From an uncultured Bacteroidales bacterium (GTDB taxonomy: Bacteria > Bacteroidota > Bacteroidia > Bacteroidales > Paludibacteraceae): a stretch of DNA of 64,000 bases. The stretch lies in NCBI GenBank assembly GCA_900317345.1, contig ONGK01000008.1:1-64000 (forward strand), in the 5' to 3' direction. A model generated the notes under the pieces. That model saw only the letters and a list, made by a program, of their open reading frames with translations. It did no database searches and was not told the DNA's origin. Shown here piece after piece: positions 62,822-64,000 of the stretch (the first letter of the stretch is position 1; each line of letters starts with the position of its first letter). The translations under genes were made by a program, and so were the position numbers.

Positions 62822-64000
62822 CTATTGTTCTGTTGCAAAATAATTCGCCTTTATTATTTGTTCAGAGATATCGTATGCCTTTTCTTCGTCCATGGATCTG
62901 ATATCCGTTGAATCCAGTAAATTTTTACCGACCCCTCGCCAATAATGCCTTCCATATCCCATCACATTAAGCAATGTAGGATAAATATCCATCTGGTAAC
63001 ATGTATCCGCATAGACTATTGAGTGCGTAAAGGTCGGTGAAACAATGAGGACTGGTACAAAGTTATTCTCAATTGAATATGAGATTCCTTTTTGCCGACA
63101 AAGTGTTGCATATTGTTTTCGCTTGTCATCAGGGAATACGGTATGGTCACCTGTTATCAAAACTGTAGTGCTTTTTGCCTCTGTAGAATCTGCAAATATT
63201 CTATCCAACAATAGTCCTATTCCTATGTCTGTCAAATGCAAGCATCCTAAATAATCATGTATAACAGACGGCAGTTCGTCTGGAATAGGGATATTAACCG
63301 ATACACCATGACTAAAAGGAGCATGAGATGTCATTGTGATTATTTGAACCATATCGTATCCTTCATCCAGTAGTTCAACTGCCTTGGAAAATAGAATCGC
63401 ATCTTCCATAGATGTGACAATAGTTGTGTCATACCCGTATGCAGGACTCATATACACTTGATTCCAAACATCAATTGCATGCGGTAGCAATACCGCCGAG
63501 TGTCCTTTGGGATAAGATGGGAAAATGTTCAAGGGGTATCGAAAACAGACAGCATCTTCCTTTATTGGCAAAAGTCCTGTATTGACAATCAATTGCCCAT
63601 CTGCTGATCCCCCAGCCCGCGTCTGAGATTTACAATAAGGGGCATAAAAAGAACTACTTTGCAGAAGATGATACACATTGGGCATTACCTCGGGCTGTAT
63701 TGCCCATGATTCTAGGGACTCCACTAGTATGATTATTTGTTTGCCCCCATTCCATTGACATGTATCTTTATTGAGTAGAGGCTGAATATACTGCATATCT
63801 TGCTCAGTTATCACATACTTGTGTTTCTGGTCATTATAGAGAGAATGGGCATCCGTCAAAATAAATCCAATATAGTGCAGTATAGAGAAATCGTATTCAA
63901 GCGATACACCCATTCCCACAGATCGAGCATATCTGGAAAAAGGAAGGAAATATGCTTTGGCGGCCGGTAGTTTATATATCTTTGAATCCATATCAACACC
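62822..64000 (-). CDS. Sulfatase-fold (LtaS-like) phosphotransferase, 5' end beyond window
   Basis: At least 393 residues; the frame is open to the window edge, and a local ATG at 63991 is not preferred because homologues carry a membrane-embedded N-terminal part. Conserved blocks: IIILVESLESWA (first metal ligand), YCKSQTRAGGSADGQLIVNTGLLP, where the Ser of GGS stands where LtaS has its Thr nucleophile, MTSHAPFSHG and VLITGDHTVFPDDKR (Asp-His metal ligands). LtaS-like enzymes transfer phosphoglycerol or phosphoethanolamine to glycans or lipid A. In this glycan locus, phosphoglycerol or phosphoethanolamine decoration is a reasonable inference. Confidence 0.8.
   Translation of the reverse strand, partial: GVDMDSKIYKLPAAKAYFLPFSRYARSVGMGVSLEYDFSILHYIGFILTDAHSLYNDQKHKYVITEQDMQYIQPLLNKDTCQWNGGKQIIILVESLESWAIQPEVMPNVYHLLQSSSFYAPYCKSQTRAGGSADGQLIVNTGLLPIKEDAVCFRYPLNIFPSYPKGHSAVLLPHAIDVWNQVYMSPAYGYDTTIVTSMEDAILFSKAVELLDEGYDMVQIITMTSHAPFSHGVSVNIPIPDELPSVIHDYLGCLHLTDIGIGLLLDRIFADSTEAKSTTVLITGDHTVFPDDKRKQYATLCRQKGISYSIENNFVPVLIVSPTFTHSIVYADTCYQMDIYPTLLNVMGYGRHYWRGVGKNLLDSTDIRSMDEEKAYDISEQIIKANYFATEQ

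Noticed and set aside
1..64000. tRNA or rRNA genes
   Set aside because: No cloverleaf-like or rRNA-like conserved stretch was seen in the intergenic gaps on either strand by eye.

Overview
The window reads as chromosome of a member of the Bacteroidota, most likely an uncultured gut-type Bacteroidales. Support: twelve promoters of the Bacteroidota type (TTTG, about 20 nt, TAnnTTTG); secreted proteins ending in a short C-terminal tag resembling type IX secretion tails; C10 (streptopain) peptidases; outer-membrane biogenesis genes (bamA, two ompH); and Bacteroidota families such as DUF4954. No tRNA, rRNA, CRISPR array, transposase or integrase was seen.

Layout. 1-0.2 kb: the 3' end of a GH28 pectin-type glycosidase and a hairpin terminator. 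0.3-16.4 kb (minus): a secretome region. A 1946-residue modular surface protein is followed at once by a 43-residue peptide. Upstream lies a six-gene operon of three tandem C10 cysteine peptidases, a small secreted protein, a soluble S24/S26-type peptidase and a PqqD-like (RiPP recognition element) protein. 16.7-23.4 kb (plus): another modular surface protein, an outer-membrane barrel, a lipoprotein alpha/beta hydrolase, a second lipoprotein and rlmH. 23.4-26.0 kb (minus): a frameshifted M23/LysM peptidase gene and an EF-hand membrane protein. 26.1-30.7 kb (plus): a C_GCAxxG_C_C protein, cysK, cysE, a dihydrolipoyl dehydrogenase and a secreted endonuclease I. 30.7-32.3 kb: a membrane-bound LytTR regulator and, divergent from it, a 31-residue membrane peptide with a degenerate SGNH-like gene.

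32.3-57.7 kb is housekeeping on the minus strand in two long co-directional runs. dnaN, DUF4954, rnz, radA, DUF6089, uppS, bamA, ompH, ompH, a 36-residue peptide and an MFS transporter run from one visible promoter to one strong terminator. rimP, nusA, infB, a lipoprotein, mfd, kdsB, deoD, a barrel protein and yidC follow, starting with a leader hairpin. 57.9-64 kb: gmd and fcl for GDP-L-fucose, a structured and repeat-rich 397-bp gap, then visibly AT-richer glycosyltransferase and sulfatase-fold genes that look like the start of a surface-glycan locus.

The most interesting points are the C10/S26/PqqD operon, which has recognition and protease parts of a peptide-maturation pathway but no modifying enzyme; a shared C-terminal tag on six secreted proteins; 11-bp (or 22-bp) tandem repeats in three intergenic regions; and two families of short dispersed repeats that also appear inside coding sequence (radA, mfd and lipoprotein leaders). 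Functions were assigned by reading motifs; no database search was possible.
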